Assembly (NCBI GenBank): GCA_902618695.1
Contig: CACNCB010000006.1
Location: 1-61,241, forward strand
Reading direction: 5' to 3'
Length of the DNA stretch: 61,241 nucleotides
From: an uncultured Pelagibacteraceae bacterium
GTDB taxonomy: Bacteria; Pseudomonadota; Alphaproteobacteria; Pelagibacterales; Pelagibacteraceae
Numbering within the stretch: position 1 is the stretch's first letter; each line of letters opens with the position of its first letter. Position numbers and translations under genes: made by a program. The notes beneath the pieces are model-generated. The model was not told the origin of the DNA. It saw only the letters and a list, made by a program, of their open reading frames with translations, and ran no database searches. This document shows positions 59,789-61,241 of this stretch, one piece after another.

Positions 59789-61101
59789 GGTTTAGGTTTA
59801 AACTCGTGAAAGTTTTGCGTCATTGCCTCTGGAAAAAACATAACACATGCTAATACAATTAACTGAATAACTATAAATGGAGCAAAACCTCTAAATATAT
59901 CTGTTAATGAAATATGTGGAGGAGCAACAGATTTTAAATAAAAAGCGGCAGGCCCAAACGGTGGACTTAAAAATGAAACTTGCATATTTACACAAAATAA
60001 TATTCCAAACCAAATTGGATCAAATCCAAGAGCTATAACTATTGGTAAAAATACAGGCATTGCTAACAATACAATTCCAACCCAATCCATAAATGCTCCC
60101 ATAATCAAAAACATAATCTGCATCATGAAGATTAAATACATTGGTTTTAAATCATAAGCCAAAATAGTTTCTGCTACATATTTAGGACCTCCAGCAAGAG
60201 AATAAGCACCTGCTAAAACTGTAGCACCAAAAGTAATAGTTAAAATAGTTCCTGATGCTTTAAAAGTTCTTGTTAATGCATCTTTAAATAAAAACCACGT
60301 CAGTTCTTTTCTTGCAAAAATAATTATTAATGTAGCAACCACTCCCATACCAGCTGCTTCTGTAATTCCTGTCATTCCAGAGTAAATTGAACCTAATACG
60401 ATTATAACAATACCGATTGGTGGTAAAAGACCTGGTAGGTAAGACATTTTTTCTTTTAGAGTTAAAGCTGGTTCGTCACTTAGAGGTGCCAAATGCGGTT
60501 GTAATCTTGTACGAATTAAAATGTATGTAATAATTAAACCTGAAATCATTAAACCAGGAACAATAGCTTCTTGAAACAACATAGTAATTGAGGTTTCAGT
60601 GGTTAATCCATAAATAATTAAAACAATTGAAGGCGGTATCATTGTTCCCAAAGATCCAGATGCACAAATAATACCAATCGACATATCTTGATCATATTTT
60701 AATCTCAGCATTTGAGGTAATGCAATCAAACCTAATAAAACTATTTCTCCACCAATAATTCCACTCATCGCTGCCATGATTGTTGCCATAATGGCAGTCA
60801 CAACACCTACTCCACCTCTGGTTTTTCTTAACCAAGCATTTAATGCATCATATAAATCTCTTGCTATATTTGAGCGTTCTAGCAAGGAGGCCATAAATAT
60901 AAATAAAGGAACCGACAAAAAGGAGTAAGTGACAACAAGAGAATAGTATCTTGAAAGTAATATGCCTAATGCATGTTCACCTATGTATAAAAATACTAGT
61001 ACTGCACCCATAAAACCAGACGCAAAACCCATTGGAACACCTATAGAGATAAGTAATAACAATCCTACTATAAGTATTATAGAAAGTGATCCTATATCCA
61101 T
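59785..61101 (-). CDS. dctM: TRAP transporter large permease
   Basis: A 438-residue membrane protein with about 12 spans of the DctM/SiaM type: VGLLLLISIGVPMGFASGFM at the start, FIFMASLLERSNIARDLYDA, GSLGTMIPPSIVLIIYG and NMQVSFLSPPFGPAAFYLKS, the two conserved scoop-motif regions. It works with DctQ and a periplasmic DctP that must lie outside the window. It likely imports the organic or sugar acid used by the following genes. Translationally coupled downstream. Confidence 0.93.
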   Translation of the reverse strand: MDIGSLSIILIVGLLLLISIGVPMGFASGFMGAVLVFLYIGEHALGILLSRYYSLVVTYSFLSVPLFIFMASLLERSNIARDLYDALNAWLRKTRGGVGVVTAIMATIMAAMSGIIGGEIVLLGLIALPQMLRLKYDQDMSIGIICASGSLGTMIPPSIVLIIYGLTTETSITMLFQEAIVPGLMISGLIITYILIRTRLQPHLAPLSDEPALTLKEKMSYLPGLLPPIGIVIIVLGSIYSGMTGITEAAGMGVVATLIIIFARKELTWFLFKDALTRTFKASGTILTITFGATVLAGAYSLAGGPKYVAETILAYDLKPMYLIFMMQIMFLIMGAFMDWVGIVLLAMPVFLPIVIALGFDPIWFGILFCVNMQVSFLSPPFGPAAFYLKSVAPPHISLTDIFRGFAPFIVIQLIVLACVMFFPEAMTQNFHEFKPKP

Positions 61102-61102
61102 T

Positions 61103-61241
61103 TTATTTCAATTCTTTAGAAGGGTCGTATTGTTTTTCTTTAGGATTTCTCCAATCAATAATTAAATTATTTACAGATTGAACGGCAATAAGAAATACAC
61201 ATATAAGTGTTAGTGGCTTCATGGTAGCAGGAATTGGTGGA
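61103..61241 (-). CDS. dctQ: TRAP transporter small permease (C-terminal end only)
   Basis: Read from the reverse strand, the last 46 codons before TAA (61103-61105) encode a final membrane span (PLTLICVFLIAVQSVNNLII) preceded by PPIPATMK and followed by a polar tail DWRNPKEKQYDPSKELK. This is typical of the DctQ C-terminus. The gene is cut by the window edge. One base separates it from dctM. The small permease joins DctM in the inner membrane. Confidence 0.85.
   Translation of the reverse strand, partial: PPIPATMKPLTLICVFLIAVQSVNNLIIDWRNPKEKQYDPSKELK

Noticed and set aside
1..61241. CRISPR arrays, insertion sequences, rRNA genes, tandem repeats.
   Set aside because: None was seen on reading both strands; the frequent A and T runs reflect base composition.

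Overview
The window looks like a chromosomal segment of a streamlined marine alphaproteobacterium of the SAR11 / Pelagibacter type. The evidence is strongly A+T-rich DNA, lysine/asparagine/isoleucine-rich proteins, almost no intergenic space, overlapping convergent genes, and a gene content dominated by osmolyte, sulfonate and sugar-acid uptake and catabolism. This assignment is inferred from composition and gene content; no database search was possible. The window holds about 67 protein genes and one tRNA. No rRNA, CRISPR array, insertion sequence or prophage was seen.

Layout. 1-1334: divergent adenine-salvage pair mtnP (partial) and apt. 1338-8118: surface-glycan island (FkbM methyltransferase, family 2 glycosyltransferase, rfbB-rfbA-rfbC, a DUF4422 protein, a sugar C-methyltransferase, an RmlD-like reductase) ending 4 bases from the 3' end of a tRNA-Met gene. 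8305-10412: guaC and another glycosyltransferase. 10429-19541: amine/sulfonate module, with a small membrane protein, a dimethylglycine-dehydrogenase-like flavoprotein, alanine dehydrogenase and omega-amino-acid:pyruvate aminotransferase on the minus strand, divergent from tauABC. 19542-25926: a GT17 glycosyltransferase, an Ldh2-family oxidoreductase, a second small membrane protein, a double winged-helix regulator, a BASS transporter, phosphate acetyltransferase and an HpsN-like dehydrogenase.

25923-40305: two sugar-type ABC importers in divergent operons. One carries a GH63 glycosidase, an ATPase and a tandem SnoaL protein; the other a cupin, a tandem SnoaL protein, a MetE-like methyltransferase and a HAD protein that has lost its catalytic aspartates. 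40292-44144: alpha/beta hydrolase, LysE exporter, VOC protein, cysE-cysK and a membrane protein. 44301-48382: an eleven-gene run of very small proteins (two exported, two barrel-like, cupin, GYD, SnoaL-like, DsbA-like isomerase, then SMR/DUF2798/SMR membrane proteins). 48361-51848: DUF952, DUF924, a HisN-like phosphatase, a gamma-butyrobetaine-hydroxylase-like dioxygenase and an azoreductase-like protein. 51858-61241: ccdA, ppc and a tightly packed sugar-acid operon (SMP-30 lactonase, enolase-superfamily dehydratase, FAH hydrolase, SDR, HIBDH-family dehydrogenase, TRAP transporter).

How the genes work together. The aminotransferase, alanine dehydrogenase and TauABC form a recognisable taurine-type amine module. 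The HpsN-like enzyme, Ldh2 enzyme and Pta next to it suggest wider C2/C3 sulfonate use, although no desulfonating enzyme (xsc, suyAB) is present. The TRAP-linked operon reads as a non-phosphorylative (deoxy)sugar-acid route to pyruvate. The candidates for something undescribed are the divergent ABC/SnoaL/cupin/MetE/GH63 locus, and the small-protein cluster whose two SMR subunits both lack the essential membrane glutamate.
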